Positions 10,280-20,103 of a stretch of DNA of 64,000 nucleotides are shown one piece after another. The DNA is from Chitinophagales bacterium. GTDB taxonomy: Bacteria; Bacteroidota; Bacteroidia; Chitinophagales; UBA10324. The position numbers and the translations under genes were made by a program. The stretch covers positions 61,270 through 125,269 of the forward strand of contig JAIBAY010000010.1 in assembly GCA_019694975.1 (NCBI GenBank), in the 5' to 3' direction. The stretch's first letter is position 1. Every line of letters starts with the position of its first letter. The notes beneath the pieces were generated by a model. The model ran no database searches and had not been told where the DNA came from. It saw nothing but the letters and a program-made list of their open reading frames with translations.

Positions 10280-11464
10280 TCACGCATTTTCTGTTGCAGG
10301 ATAAAATTTTGTAGAAAGCAGGTACACTGCCACGAGCAGGCTGCCCGCGGCACTTGCGAGGAAAGCGGCTTCCGGTGAAACAGCATACCAGATGAATCCG
10401 GTCAGGCTGCTGGCGATGAAAGCAAAGATGGAATTCCATCCTGCATAAAATCCGATAGCGGATGCTGTTGCTGTTTTTGGAACAATGTTGCTGATGAATG
10501 CTTTGGCAACACCTTCCGTGGCAGCGGCATATATTCCGTACAGAAAAAATGCAAACACCACCACAACATAACTTTCAGCAAATGCCATCATTGAATACAC
10601 GATGCCAAACAGCAGAAGGCCGGTAATGATCACGCGCTTCAGTCCCAATGTATCGGCAAGTCTGCCTGCCGGGAAAGCAAACAATGCGAATACCAGGTTG
10701 TAAAAAATATAAGCGAGCAATACGGATGAATCATCTCCTGCAATTTCCTTTGCGCGCAGCAACAGGAATACATCAGAGCTGTTGATGAGTGCGAAAAATA
10801 GCAAACCAATCATAAGTTGCCGGAATGCAACTGGTGATTTTTTCCAGTAAAAAAATTTTTCCGCAAATGAACTTCGTTGCGTTACGGGGAGCGTTACCTG
10901 CTGCTTTTCCTGAATGATAAACGTGAGCAACACGCTTAAGATGGCCGGCACAAAGGCAAGGAGGAAAAGCGTTTTATAATCTTCCGGATAAAAATGAAGG
11001 TAGATTAAAGCCGCCAAAGGGCCCAGTGCAGCGCCTGCCGTATCCATCGCCCGGTGAAAACCGAATACCGTGCCTTTATTTTCCGGCATCGTTTCATCTG
11101 AAAGCAGCGCATCTCTTGCACCGGTACGAACACCTTTTCCGAAACGATCCATTGTGCGCGCTGTAAATATCCAGACGGGAAAAGTGAACAGCGACAGCAT
11201 CGGTTTTGAAACCGCGCTCAGCAAATAGCCGAGTCGCACAAACGGCATTCTTTTACCTGCCTCATCCGACAGTCTTCCAAAATACATTTTGCTCAGCCCC
11301 GCAATGGCTTCGGCCAATCCTTCGAGCACGCCGATCAATACCGTGGAAAAACCAATGGATTGTAAAAACACCGGCATTACGGGATACAGCATTTCGCTGG
11401 AGATATCAGTGAATAAACTGACGAGCGATAAGACGAGGATGGTGCGGGTGATGACTTGCTTCAC
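10280..11464 (-). CDS. MFS transporter
   Basis: An integral membrane protein with about 12 hydrophobic segments and major-facilitator signatures: SLFTDISSEMLYPVMPVFLQSIG in helix 1, GRLSDEAGKRMPFVRLGY in loop 2-3 (the G-x-x-x-D-R-x-G-R/K loop), and DRFGKGVRTGARDALLSD. It resembles the subfamily of Bacteroidota MFS permeases of unknown substrate; drug or metabolite efflux is only a guess. Start: I prefer GTG 11464 (MKQVITRTILVLSL), where family homology begins. An ATG at 11569, directly abutting the recO stop codon, would add 35 hydrophilic residues and allow translational coupling to recO. Confidence 0.88.
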   Translation of the reverse strand: MKQVITRTILVLSLVSLFTDISSEMLYPVMPVFLQSIGFSTVLIGVLEGLAEAIAGLSKMYFGRLSDEAGKRMPFVRLGYLLSAVSKPMLSLFTFPVWIFTARTMDRFGKGVRTGARDALLSDETMPENKGTVFGFHRAMDTAGAALGPLAALIYLHFYPEDYKTLFLLAFVPAILSVLLTFIIQEKQQVTLPVTQRSSFAEKFFYWKKSPVAFRQLMIGLLFFALINSSDVFLLLRAKEIAGDDSSVLLAYIFYNLVFALFAFPAGRLADTLGLKRVIITGLLLFGIVYSMMAFAESYVVVVFAFFLYGIYAAATEGVAKAFISNIVPKTATASAIGFYAGWNSIFAFIASSLTGFIWYAVSPEAAFLASAAGSLLVAVYLLSTKFYPATENA

Positions 11465-11569
11465 GTTTCTAAGGTAGGAAAGAAAGCTGGGGCCTGCATT
11501 GTTAGAATGGCATACTACACTTATCACTTCTTTTGCATGGCTTTCATCAGGTTGCCTAATGAAGTTCAT

Positions 11570-12286
11570 TCAATTTGTCCTGAACACTTCTTCTAAAACC
11601 TTCAGCGATTTAGGCATAGAGAAATTAGGCACATGCAATTGATAATACTGCAACATCGCCTCCAGCAGTAACCTTCGCATGGCAGCCGGAAGCGCCGCGC
11701 CGGTGCGTTGCATGAAAAGCGAAAGTTCTTTCGATAATTGTGCATCCAGCGTATTCGGCAGCCCGTTGCCGGAAGCAATGAAAATGCCTTCGCGCAGGTT
11801 GAAATACGGCGCGTGCTCCGTACTGCTTCCGTTTGGATGAAATCCCAGGTACACGGACAGTTCCAGCAGAAATTCAACGAGAAACCCGGAAGGTACCGAC
11901 CCGCTTTCATCAAGCGACTTTATCTTTTGAAACAGGAAATGAAACAACGGTTCATTGGCTTCTTCTTCATGTATGCATTTGCCCAGTATTTCAATCATGA
12001 ACAAGCCAACAGATCCTTTCACCAGGTTAAACGGAATTGACCGGAAGACAACCGCCGCCTGCATCTCTTTAATACGGTTCAGGTTACGGTGCTCGCGGTG
12101 ATAGACTTCCATATCGAGCAACGATAATGACTGCAGCAGGCTTGCCCGTGTTCTTGACCGCGCCGACCGCACGCCATTCACGATATAAGACTGCAAGCCG
12201 AACTTCTCCGTATAGATTTTACTCACCACGCTGGTTTCGGAAAACTTGATGGTTCTGAATACGATGCCTTGTGTCTTTTGCAGCAT
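11570..12286 (-). CDS. recO: DNA repair protein RecO
   Basis: A 238-residue RecO. The N-terminal OB fold (MLQKTQGIVFRTIKFSETSVV ... LQSYIVNGV, residues 1-80) is followed by the helical C-terminal domain (about 85-235) with LFMIEILGKCIHEEE and FLLELSVYLGFHP. The zinc-binding cysteines of some RecO proteins are absent, as is usual in Bacteroidota. RecO loads RecA on SSB-coated ssDNA with RecR in recombinational gap repair. Start ATG 12286 is chosen over 12298 because a TAnnTTTG box (minus TACTTTTG, 12303-12296) would overlap the longer start. It is transcribed divergently from the YfhO-like gene, and the MFS gene follows with no gap. Confidence 0.93.
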   Translation of the reverse strand: MLQKTQGIVFRTIKFSETSVVSKIYTEKFGLQSYIVNGVRSARSRTRASLLQSLSLLDMEVYHREHRNLNRIKEMQAAVVFRSIPFNLVKGSVGLFMIEILGKCIHEEEANEPLFHFLFQKIKSLDESGSVPSGFLVEFLLELSVYLGFHPNGSSTEHAPYFNLREGIFIASGNGLPNTLDAQLSKELSLFMQRTGAALPAAMRRLLLEAMLQYYQLHVPNFSMPKSLKVLEEVFRTN

Positions 12287-12295
12287 GATGATTTT

Positions 12296-12303
12296 CAAAA
12301 GTA
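12296..12303 (-). promoter_or_regulatory. Candidate -7 box upstream of recO
   Basis: Minus-strand TACTTTTG fits the Bacteroidota TAnnTTTG -7 element and sits 9 bases before ATG 12286. No clear -33 TTG was seen. A short palindrome GGTAC-ttcct-GTACC lies at 12325-12339 in the same divergent region. Confidence 0.4.
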
Positions 12304-12371
12304 CAACGGCGGTTTCATTTTCAGGGTACTTCCTGTACCTTCAATCTGTCACAGGATGACGGATTCCATTC

Positions 12372-14567
12372 ATGAAGTTCCCTTTACATCAAAAGACAGC
12401 CGGCGCCATTCCTTACCTGTTACTGGTGATCATGCCGTTTATTATTTTCTGGCCCCTGTGGCTGCATGCGCAGGCGATGGCTTATGACATGGCCGATTAT
12501 TTTTTGCCGTACCGTTATTTCATCGGCGAATGTTTGCAGCAGCACCAGTTTCCGTGGTGGAATCCATATACAGGAATGGGTGTGCCAATGGCGGCAGATC
12601 CGCAAAGCGGCATTTTTTATCCCGTCACCTGGCTGACCGGATATTTTGCCGGTTACGATTTTTTAATCATCAATATCGAATACCTGTTGCACTTAGTGAT
12701 AGCAGGTTGCGGTATGTATCTTTTGTTGCGGGGATCGAAATATACCGTGATGATCTGCCTGTGGCTGTCATGGTCATATCAGTTTTGTGGCTTTTTTGTA
12801 AACAACGCCCAACATTATTCATGGATCATCAGCGCCGCCTGGCTGCCTTATATCTTCCACTATTACAGGAGACTGGTTTTATACGGGCATTTTTCAGATT
12901 GTGTAAAAATGTCATTGTCGCTTTTTTTGTTTACAACAGGCGGCTATCCTGCCTTCCTTATTATCCTCGGCTATCTGCTCGGAGGTCATTTTTTGTATGA
13001 GCTTGCGCGTAATTTTTTCCGGAAAAAAAGCAAAGCAGTTTCTCACCTGTTGAGATGGAGCGGTACAACACTCGCCGTTTACTTAGCACTTGCAGCCCCG
13101 TACATTTTTTCTTTCCTGCAAGGCATACCGCTCATGACACGCGGCGAAGCGCTTGTAAGAGGAAATACCAGCTTCAGTGCTTTCACGCCGCAAAGCCTGG
13201 TCACCTTTTTCTTGCCGGCAGTTCCGTTGGGGCAAAACGGTGTCTTCCAAACCGATACTTCGATGACCAATATTTACATCGGCCTCACGGCACTGCTGTT
13301 TTTCTTGCTGGGTATCGTGTACTTAAGGCAGAAGGCTGTGCGTGCCGGCATTATTATGGCCTTCCTCTTTTTGCTGATTGCCTTCGGTGATGCGCTTCCG
13401 CTTTGGCCATTGCTCTTCGACACTGTTCCGTTCTTCGATCATATTCGCTTTCCGGCAGCCTTCCGTTTGTTTGCCATCATCGGTTGCCTGCTTTCTGCGG
13501 CAGCAGTAATGATGACGGAACAATCTACGAGATCGAAAAAACTACGGATTTTTATCGTCACTTTTATTTTGCTGCTGCTGCTGCTATGCACCGTTGCAGT
13601 ATATTACAACACCAATTTTTTTGCGCCGCGAACATTTTCCACCGCCGGATTACTGAAGTTCTTTGGCGAAAGCAGCGCGGTGAACAACATGGTCTGGCAA
13701 TCAATCCTGCAGCTGATCCTGCTGCTGGCATTGTTGGCTGTGTTTTTTTCAAAACAGCAATGGCAAAGCCGCAACTGGTATAGCATGGTCACACTCTTGC
13801 TACTGCTGGATTTATTTATCGCTTCCCGCATCAACTTCACCACCATCATGTCGAGTCCGTTTGCTTCAGGGGAGCTGAATAAAAAACTATCAGCAACGCC
13901 TGCAGGACTGCCGTTTTGGGATGCCATGTCTGCGACGGAAACCACCAATATCGGTGACGGCAGCTTTGCACCTGCTTACTTCAATAATAACCTGTTCAGG
14001 AAACAATTTTCAAGAGATGCTTATTCTCCATTTGTACTGAAGCTAAAACGGGATCTCGATCATTCACCGGTGAGTGAGGAACTGATGGATCGCCCGGTCA
14101 TTTACATTAGCGGCACCCTGCTACAAGTTCCGCCGAACTCATCCGACAGCGTTCGCTTGATTAACCGTCATGCAGTGCTGGTAAATGATGCCGTGCTTCG
14201 GCAGTTGCCGCCTTTCACGGCAGATTCACTGGCGTATGATATCCGGCTTACTTCATTTTCCGCAAACCGGCTGATGGCGAATGTGCATACTGATCGCATG
14301 GCGCTGCTCGTCCTGCAGCAAACCTTTTACCCGGGCTGGAAGGTGATGGTGGATAATAAACCGGCCAATCTGCTGATTGCCAACTTTTCCATGATGTCGG
14401 TGCTGTTGCCTGCCGGCAGTCACCGCGTGGAGTTCCGGTTCGATACAACATTCACGCAATGGCTGTTGCTCATCAGCACGTCCTTGTTGCTGTTATCGTT
14501 GCTCTTCGTTTTTTTATACAGCGTGAAAATCATTGGTGTCAATGCTTTAAATTCGCCGCGTGAATAA
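12372..14567 (+). CDS. YfhO-like multi-pass membrane protein
   Basis: A 731-residue protein with a dozen or so hydrophobic helices. The first periplasmic loop carries the motif seen in YfhO/GT-C-like proteins: DMADYFLPYRYF then FPWWNPYTGMGVPMAADPQSGIFYPVTW. The C-terminal third is soluble beta-rich sequence (about 470-700) ending in a membrane helix, including VLQQTFYPGWKVMVDNKPAN, typical of bacterial YfhO family proteins. In Firmicutes members are linked to glycosylation of teichoic acids; in Bacteroidota the role is unproven, and a lipid-linked sugar transfer is inference. ATG 12372 directly precedes the first helix. Its end overlaps mfd by 8 bases. Confidence 0.85.
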   Translation: MKFPLHQKTAGAIPYLLLVIMPFIIFWPLWLHAQAMAYDMADYFLPYRYFIGECLQQHQFPWWNPYTGMGVPMAADPQSGIFYPVTWLTGYFAGYDFLIINIEYLLHLVIAGCGMYLLLRGSKYTVMICLWLSWSYQFCGFFVNNAQHYSWIISAAWLPYIFHYYRRLVLYGHFSDCVKMSLSLFLFTTGGYPAFLIILGYLLGGHFLYELARNFFRKKSKAVSHLLRWSGTTLAVYLALAAPYIFSFLQGIPLMTRGEALVRGNTSFSAFTPQSLVTFFLPAVPLGQNGVFQTDTSMTNIYIGLTALLFFLLGIVYLRQKAVRAGIIMAFLFLLIAFGDALPLWPLLFDTVPFFDHIRFPAAFRLFAIIGCLLSAAAVMMTEQSTRSKKLRIFIVTFILLLLLLCTVAVYYNTNFFAPRTFSTAGLLKFFGESSAVNNMVWQSILQLILLLALLAVFFSKQQWQSRNWYSMVTLLLLLDLFIASRINFTTIMSSPFASGELNKKLSATPAGLPFWDAMSATETTNIGDGSFAPAYFNNNLFRKQFSRDAYSPFVLKLKRDLDHSPVSEELMDRPVIYISGTLLQVPPNSSDSVRLINRHAVLVNDAVLRQLPPFTADSLAYDIRLTSFSANRLMANVHTDRMALLVLQQTFYPGWKVMVDNKPANLLIANFSMMSVLLPAGSHRVEFRFDTTFTQWLLLISTSLLLLSLLFVFLYSVKIIGVNALNSPRE

Positions 14568-17500
14568 GTCGGAATTGCTGCAACAGTATGTTGCAGATGA
14601 GCGGTTGACAGGCATCGCATCCGGGTTTCATCCTTCTTCAGTTATCAGTCATCCGCAGCCAGGCGGAGATACACAAAAGATTTTGTTGGGGGAAGAAAGA
14701 GGGAATCCTCTGCGCCTTCATCTAAAAGGGCTGGCAGGTTCATCCGCTTCACTCGTGGCCGCGGCATTGCATCAGCTGCTCAACAGGCCATTTGTTTTTG
14801 TGCTGAATGACAAAGAGGAAGCGGCCTATTTCCAAAATGATTTACAGGAATTTATGGAGAAGAAGGAAGTCCTCTATCTGACGGATGCCTTCAAGAAACC
14901 AGGCCATTTTGATGAGCTCAACAACAGCCATGTACAGTTGCGGACGGAAGCGCTGAACCGTATCGCGAATTCACCCGCCAGGAATGAGTTGCTGGTTACT
15001 TACCCGGAAGCATTGATGGAGAAAGTGGTGAACACGCAGGCTTTGAAAAAGTCAACCATTCTGATAAGAATGAATGAAAGGCTGGATGAGGATTTTATGA
15101 TTGAGATGCTCATCAGCTACGGTTTCAGCCGCACCGACTTCGTATATGAGCCCGGACAGTTTGCCATCCGCGGAGGCATCATAGATATTTTTTCCTTCGG
15201 CAATGAATTACCCTATCGCATAGAGTTATTTACAGATGAAGTGGAATCCATCCGGGTATTTGATCCGCTCACACAGCTGTCGCAGAAGAGAATAGCACAG
15301 GTCACCATTGTGCCGAATATTCAAACCCGTTTTTCGGGCGCGGAGAAAATCTCTTTCCTCGATTTTATAGGAGAAGACAGTGTGCTTTGGTTCCAGGATG
15401 TGGCCTTTGCCCGCGATCGCATCAAAACCTGCTTTCAAACAGCCGGTGAATTACTCGGCCGCTTAAAGGAAACATTACCGGATGAAGATGAACTGATCGT
15501 ACAGGCCACGCCGGAAGAATTGTTTTCCGAAGAGACCGCGATGATGCAGTCGCTTGAAAAATTTCCCGTCATCGAATTCGGCAAGCAGTTTTTCTTTGAA
15601 AAAGATGAATGGCTGCAGTTTAATATGGAACCACAGCCAAGCATCAACAAAAATTTTAACCTGCTGATCGGCTACTGGAAAAAGTACCGTGATGAACATA
15701 TTGATATTTTATTGTTTTCTGATAATGCCAACCAGTTCCGCCGTCTCGATTCCATTCTCGACGACCTGAAGGCCAATGTGATTTATCATCCGTTTCCTTT
15801 CGCTATCCGCGAAGGGTTTATTGACAGAGAACGGAAAATCGCCTGCTATACCGATCACCAGGTATTCGACCGCTATCACCGCTATCATCTCAAACAGGGA
15901 TTTTCAAAAAGCAAATCACTTACGGTGAAATTGCTGCGGGAGCTGCGCCCCGGCGATTTTGTCACGCACATTGATCATGGCGTGGGTGTGTTCAGCGGAC
16001 TGGAAAAGATGGAGGTGAACGGACAGTTGCAGGAGGCCGTTCGCATCGTGTACCGCGACAATGACCTGTTGTATGTCAATATTCAGTCGCTGCATAAGAT
16101 CAGCAAATACATCGGCAAAGACGGGACGCCACCACGCATCAATAAACTGGGAACGGATGCCTGGGAGGCGTTGAAAAGGAAAACAAAATCGAAGGTAAAA
16201 GACATTGCCAAAGACCTGATTGAGCTTTATGCAAAGCGCAAAGCGACCAAAGGATTTGCCTTCACACCGGATTCCTATATGCAGGCGGAACTGGAATCAA
16301 GTTTCATCTATGAAGACACGCCCGATCAGATGAAATCCATCACGGACATCAAGCGCGACATGGAAAGAGAATTTCCCATGGACCGCCTCGTCTGCGGTGA
16401 TGTGGGATTTGGTAAAACAGAAGTGGCCATACGTGCTGCATTCAAAGCCGTGGCGGATGGTAAGCAGGTGGCTGTACTCGTTCCCACCACCATTCTCGCC
16501 TTGCAGCATTTTAAAACTTTCGGCGAACGGCTCGCTGATTTTCCCTGTACGGTGGATTATATCAACCGTTTCAAGTCGGCCAAACAGCAAAAAGAAACGC
16601 TGACCAAACTGCAGGATGGGAAAATTGATATCATCATCGGCACCTCGGCACTCATCAGTCAGCGTGTTAAGTTCAAGAGCCTGGGCTTGCTGATTATTGA
16701 TGAAGAACAAAAATTCGGCGTGGCAGCCAAAGAAAAACTACGGCAGCTGAAAGCGAATGTTGACACCCTTACCTTAACGGCAACACCCATTCCGCGCACC
16801 CTGCAATTCTCACTGCTCGGCGCGCGCGACCTCTCCATCATCAATACGCCACCGCCCAACAGGCAACCGATTGAGACAGAGCTGATGGTATTTGATCCTG
16901 ATAAGATTAAGGAAGCGATAGATTTTGAAATCAGTCGTGGCGGACAGGTTTTTTTCATTCACAACCGTGTGAAAGACATTGGTGAAGTTTCCGCCATGCT
17001 GAAAAAGATTTGTCCGGATACCGACATCACCGTTGCGCACGGACAGCTTGAAGGCCACATTCTCGAAGAAAAAATGATTGACTTCATCGAACGGCGCTAT
17101 GATGTGCTGGTTTGTACAAATATTGTGGAGTCGGGGCTCGACATTCCCAACGCCAATACCATCATCATCAACGATGCGCAACATTTCGGATTGAGTGATT
17201 TGCATCAGTTGCGCGGACGTGTCGGACGGTCTAATAAAAAAGCGTTTTGTTATCTCGTGACGCCGCCATTGTCAACGCTTACCACCGATGCACGCAAGCG
17301 ACTGAAAACAATTGAAGAATTCGCTGATCTCGGCAGTGGTTTCCAGATATCAATGCGCGACATGGACATCCGGGGCGCGGGAAATCTATTGGGTGGCGAA
17401 CAAAGCGGATTTATCGCCGACATCGGCTATGATACTTATCACAAAATCCTCGATGAAGCGATCCGTGAATTGAAACATACCGACTTCAGGGAGTTATTTG

Positions 17501-18000
17501 CCGATGAAGTAAAAGCGGAAGAAAAGTTTGTGCGCGACTGTATGATTGATTCGGATGCGGAGATGCTATTCCCCGACAGCTATGTTTCCAATATCAATGA
17601 ACGGCTGGCACTTTATACAGAGCTGGATAATATTAGTGATGAAGAAGGGCTTAAGTTGTTTGAACAGCGGCTGCGCGACCGCTTCGGGCCGGTACCCAAA
17701 GAGGTGAAGGAATTATTGGATGGCGTAAGGTTACGTAAACTCGCGCGGCAACTTGGATTTGAACGCCTGCAGCAACGTAAAGGCATCCTGAAATGCTATA
17801 CGGTGGAAAATCCCGAATCCACATATTACGACTCTGATATTTTTGCGCGTGTGATGGGATTTGTGCTAAGGCACCCCAATCGATGCAGCATGCGGCAGAT
17901 GGAAAAGAATATGCTGCTTACCATTCAATCGGTGAGAAACATGCACCAGGCAATGGAGGTGATGGAAAAGATGCTGGAAGTGGACAATGTAACTTCCTAA
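14560..18000 (+). CDS. mfd: Transcription-repair coupling factor Mfd
   Basis: A 1146-residue Mfd of normal length. It has an N-terminal UvrB-homology region (about 40-330), the RNA-polymerase-interacting (CarD-like) domain with LRPGDFVTHIDHGVGVFSGLE near 465-490, and a RecG-like translocase with Walker A GDVGFGKTEVA near residue 613 and Walker B LLIIDEEQKFG near 710. Motif VI (QLRGRVGRSNKKAFCYL) and the C-terminal TRCF domain follow. It removes stalled RNA polymerase and recruits UvrA to the transcribed strand. The start is GTG 14560, overlapping the end of the YfhO-like gene by 8 bases, which suggests translational coupling. Confidence 0.96.
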   Translation: MNKSELLQQYVADERLTGIASGFHPSSVISHPQPGGDTQKILLGEERGNPLRLHLKGLAGSSASLVAAALHQLLNRPFVFVLNDKEEAAYFQNDLQEFMEKKEVLYLTDAFKKPGHFDELNNSHVQLRTEALNRIANSPARNELLVTYPEALMEKVVNTQALKKSTILIRMNERLDEDFMIEMLISYGFSRTDFVYEPGQFAIRGGIIDIFSFGNELPYRIELFTDEVESIRVFDPLTQLSQKRIAQVTIVPNIQTRFSGAEKISFLDFIGEDSVLWFQDVAFARDRIKTCFQTAGELLGRLKETLPDEDELIVQATPEELFSEETAMMQSLEKFPVIEFGKQFFFEKDEWLQFNMEPQPSINKNFNLLIGYWKKYRDEHIDILLFSDNANQFRRLDSILDDLKANVIYHPFPFAIREGFIDRERKIACYTDHQVFDRYHRYHLKQGFSKSKSLTVKLLRELRPGDFVTHIDHGVGVFSGLEKMEVNGQLQEAVRIVYRDNDLLYVNIQSLHKISKYIGKDGTPPRINKLGTDAWEALKRKTKSKVKDIAKDLIELYAKRKATKGFAFTPDSYMQAELESSFIYEDTPDQMKSITDIKRDMEREFPMDRLVCGDVGFGKTEVAIRAAFKAVADGKQVAVLVPTTILALQHFKTFGERLADFPCTVDYINRFKSAKQQKETLTKLQDGKIDIIIGTSALISQRVKFKSLGLLIIDEEQKFGVAAKEKLRQLKANVDTLTLTATPIPRTLQFSLLGARDLSIINTPPPNRQPIETELMVFDPDKIKEAIDFEISRGGQVFFIHNRVKDIGEVSAMLKKICPDTDITVAHGQLEGHILEEKMIDFIERRYDVLVCTNIVESGLDIPNANTIIINDAQHFGLSDLHQLRGRVGRSNKKAFCYLVTPPLSTLTTDARKRLKTIEEFADLGSGFQISMRDMDIRGAGNLLGGEQSGFIADIGYDTYHKILDEAIRELKHTDFRELFADEVKAEEKFVRDCMIDSDAEMLFPDSYVSNINERLALYTELDNISDEEGLKLFEQRLRDRFGPVPKEVKELLDGVRLRKLARQLGFERLQQRKGILKCYTVENPESTYYDSDIFARVMGFVLRHPNRCSMRQMEKNMLLTIQSVRNMHQAMEVMEKMLEVDNVTS

Positions 18001-18121
18001 GCAGGCCTGTAATGTACCGGGGAATTTATTTCAGCTTTTGTATAATCAGCAGTAGATTCCATAACAGGTACTCAGTGCATCTTGCCTGTTTGCATTTATC
18101 TGTATACCGGAGATTCATAAA

Positions 18122-18709
18122 TTACATCGCTTCCGCCACCACTTCTTCCACTTCCGGTACCATGCGTTTCAGCAATCCTTCAATACCGGCTTTCAAAGTA
18201 ATCATGGAAGAAGGACAGCCGCTGCAGGAACCCTGCAGCATCAGTGTTACTTTTCCTTCATGAAATGATTTGAACTGAATAGCGCCGCCATCCATTTCTA
18301 CTGCCGGCTTTACATAATTTTCCAGCATCTCTTTTATCTTGCCGATCACCGCCGACTCATCCTGCGCCACCTCATTTCTGTTCGATGGCTTGAAGTCTTT
18401 CGACAATACTTCTTTATCCGCTTCAAGGTAGTTTTTGACAAACTCACGAATGGTGGGAATAATCTCTGTCCATTCCGATTCCGGTGTCTTGGTAACCGTA
18501 ACGAAATTATTCATGATAAAGACACCTTTCACAAACGGAAAACCGAAGAGTTCCGTGGCAAGCGCTGAATCTTTAGCACTGGCTTCATCGGCAAAATCGG
18601 CGGAACTGCCGGCAAACAGCATTACATCGGTAACAAACTTCATTGTTTCCGGGTTGGGCGTCATCTCAGTATAGACATCCACTATCTTGATTTTCAGGGC
18701 GGTTTCCAT
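18122..18709 (-). CDS. NifU-like Fe-S cluster carrier (Nfu)
   Basis: A 195-residue Nfu protein. The N-terminal Nfu_N domain (about 5-95: TEMTPNPETMKFVTD ... LFGFPFVKGVFIMNNFVTVTK) is followed by a C-terminal NifU domain (about 125-190) with the cluster-binding CxxC in GSCSGCPSSMITLK. It assembles or carries [4Fe-4S] clusters to apo-proteins in the cytoplasm. Start ATG 18709 (METALKIKIVDVY) is preferred over 18745 because the promoter box at 18734-18741 lies between them. It is convergent with mfd. Confidence 0.93.
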   Translation of the reverse strand: METALKIKIVDVYTEMTPNPETMKFVTDVMLFAGSSADFADEASAKDSALATELFGFPFVKGVFIMNNFVTVTKTPESEWTEIIPTIREFVKNYLEADKEVLSKDFKPSNRNEVAQDESAVIGKIKEMLENYVKPAVEMDGGAIQFKSFHEGKVTLMLQGSCSGCPSSMITLKAGIEGLLKRMVPEVEEVVAEAM

Positions 18710-18733
18710 GGATATGATTTTAGGAACAGGAAG

Positions 18734-18741
18734 CAAAGTTA
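18734..18741 (-). promoter_or_regulatory. Candidate -7 box for nfu
   Basis: Minus-strand TAACTTTG matches TAnnTTTG exactly. It predicts a transcript start near 18728 and a leader of about 19 bases to ATG 18709. No convincing -33 element was seen. Confidence 0.45.
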
Positions 18742-18930
18742 ACAAAAAGGGGTGGAGGATGGTTCATTTGCCGGTAACATGATTCGCCTATGCCAGGAAG
18801 TGCTCTCTTCCGGGTAATTAACTTTTAGAAATGGATATTTAAGCTTGTGGCGCTCTCAATAACTCCCTTTACTGATACCGTATATCTTTTGGCTGATGCC
18901 GTCACTGCATCCATCACAAATGAATTCTCC

Positions 18931-18938
18931 TACTTTTG
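18931..18938 (+). promoter_or_regulatory. Candidate -7 box for corA
   Basis: TACTTTTG matches TAnnTTTG. If used, transcription would start near 18945, downstream of ATG 18896 and ATG 18920, which would favour the TTG start at 18959. Confidence 0.35.
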
Positions 18939-18958
18939 TTCTGCCACAATGCTATACT

Positions 18959-20044
18959 TTGAAAAACAAAAGAAAGAAACCCTTCCGCAAGCCACAGACC
19001 AATAAAAAGACGCCCGGACTGGCGCCGGGTAAAATCATCTATGTAGGTGATGACCGCACGGAACAAGTAAACATCAGCGTGATTGATTACGATCTGAATT
19101 TCATTGAAGAGAGACAGGCGCTGACCGTAGAAGAATGTTTCAAATACCGTGATACGCCCAGCAGCACCTGGATCAATGTGGATGGCATTCACCGTACGGA
19201 AGTGATTGAAAAGGTGGGGAAACATTTTGGCATCAGTACGCTTGTGCTCGAAGATGTGGTGAATACCAACTCGCGGCCTAAGATCGATGATAATAAGGAT
19301 TATGCATTCATCATCCTGAAGATGCTGACCTACGATACCGCGAAGCATAACCTCAATATTGAACAGGTGAGCCTGGTGCTGGGCAAAAATTTTGTGATCT
19401 CTTTCCAGGAAAATGAAGGAGACCTTTTCGACAGCATCCGCATACGGCTCAGGGACGCTGATTCACGCATCCGGAAATATGGCTCCGATTACCTGGCCTA
19501 TTGCCTGATGGATAAAATTGTGGATGAATATTTTATCATCATTGAATCCATGGGAACCGAACTCGAAGACATGGAAGATGAAGTGTCGGGAAACCCTACT
19601 AAGGAATTTTTACAACGGTACAATGAGCTCAAACAAAACGGCATTTACCTCCGCAAATCGGTCTGGCCGCTGCGCGAAGTGATCAATTATATGTTGCGCG
19701 GCGACATGCAACTTATCAAAACCGAAGTGCTTCCCTACTTCCGCGATCTGTATGATCATACCATACAGGTAATTGATACCACCGAAACCTATCGCGACTT
19801 GTTTTCAGATATCATGGATCTCTATCTCAGCACGCTAAGCCTGAAGATGAATGAGGTGATGAAAGTACTGACGATTATTTCCACCATTTTTATTCCACTC
19901 ACCTTTATCGTCGGTGTTTATGGCATGAACTTTAGAGTGATGCCGGAACTTGACTGGAATTACGGATATTATACTGTGCTTGGCGTGATGGTTATTATTG
20001 CAGGGTTGATGGTTTATTTTTTCAAAAGAAAAAATTGGTTTTAG
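18959..20044 (+). CDS. corA: CorA-family magnesium/cobalt transporter
   Basis: A CorA channel of about 361 residues. The cytoplasmic alpha/beta N-terminal domain contains STWINVDGIH and VNTNSRPKIDDNKDYAFIILKML. A long stalk helix follows (about 240-300), then two C-terminal helices, the first ending in the diagnostic YGMNF (residues about 321-325), and a basic tail. It conducts Mg2+ (Co2+/Ni2+ in some members) as a homopentamer in the inner membrane. Start is uncertain: TTG 18959 gives MKNKRKKPFRK and lies just after a promoter-like box; ATG 18920 and ATG 18896 are in frame upstream and give poorly conserved extensions. Confidence 0.92.
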   Translation: MKNKRKKPFRKPQTNKKTPGLAPGKIIYVGDDRTEQVNISVIDYDLNFIEERQALTVEECFKYRDTPSSTWINVDGIHRTEVIEKVGKHFGISTLVLEDVVNTNSRPKIDDNKDYAFIILKMLTYDTAKHNLNIEQVSLVLGKNFVISFQENEGDLFDSIRIRLRDADSRIRKYGSDYLAYCLMDKIVDEYFIIIESMGTELEDMEDEVSGNPTKEFLQRYNELKQNGIYLRKSVWPLREVINYMLRGDMQLIKTEVLPYFRDLYDHTIQVIDTTETYRDLFSDIMDLYLSTLSLKMNEVMKVLTIISTIFIPLTFIVGVYGMNFRVMPELDWNYGYYTVLGVMVIIAGLMVYFFKRKNWF

Positions 20045-20051
20045 GGTAGAA

Positions 20052-20103
20052 AAGTCGTGAGTCCTGATTCATTAGTCTTTAGTGATCTGACGACTAACGA
20101 CTA
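20052..20103. repeat. AGTC-rich inverted repeat between corA and recX
   Basis: The short space between the convergent corA and recX genes is built of repeated AGTC/TTAGTC-like words, with an outer inverted pair AGTCGT ... ACGACT. Similar 'TTAGTC' intergenic strings are familiar in Bacteroidota genomes. It could act as a bidirectional terminator, although no long T run is present. Confidence 0.45.
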
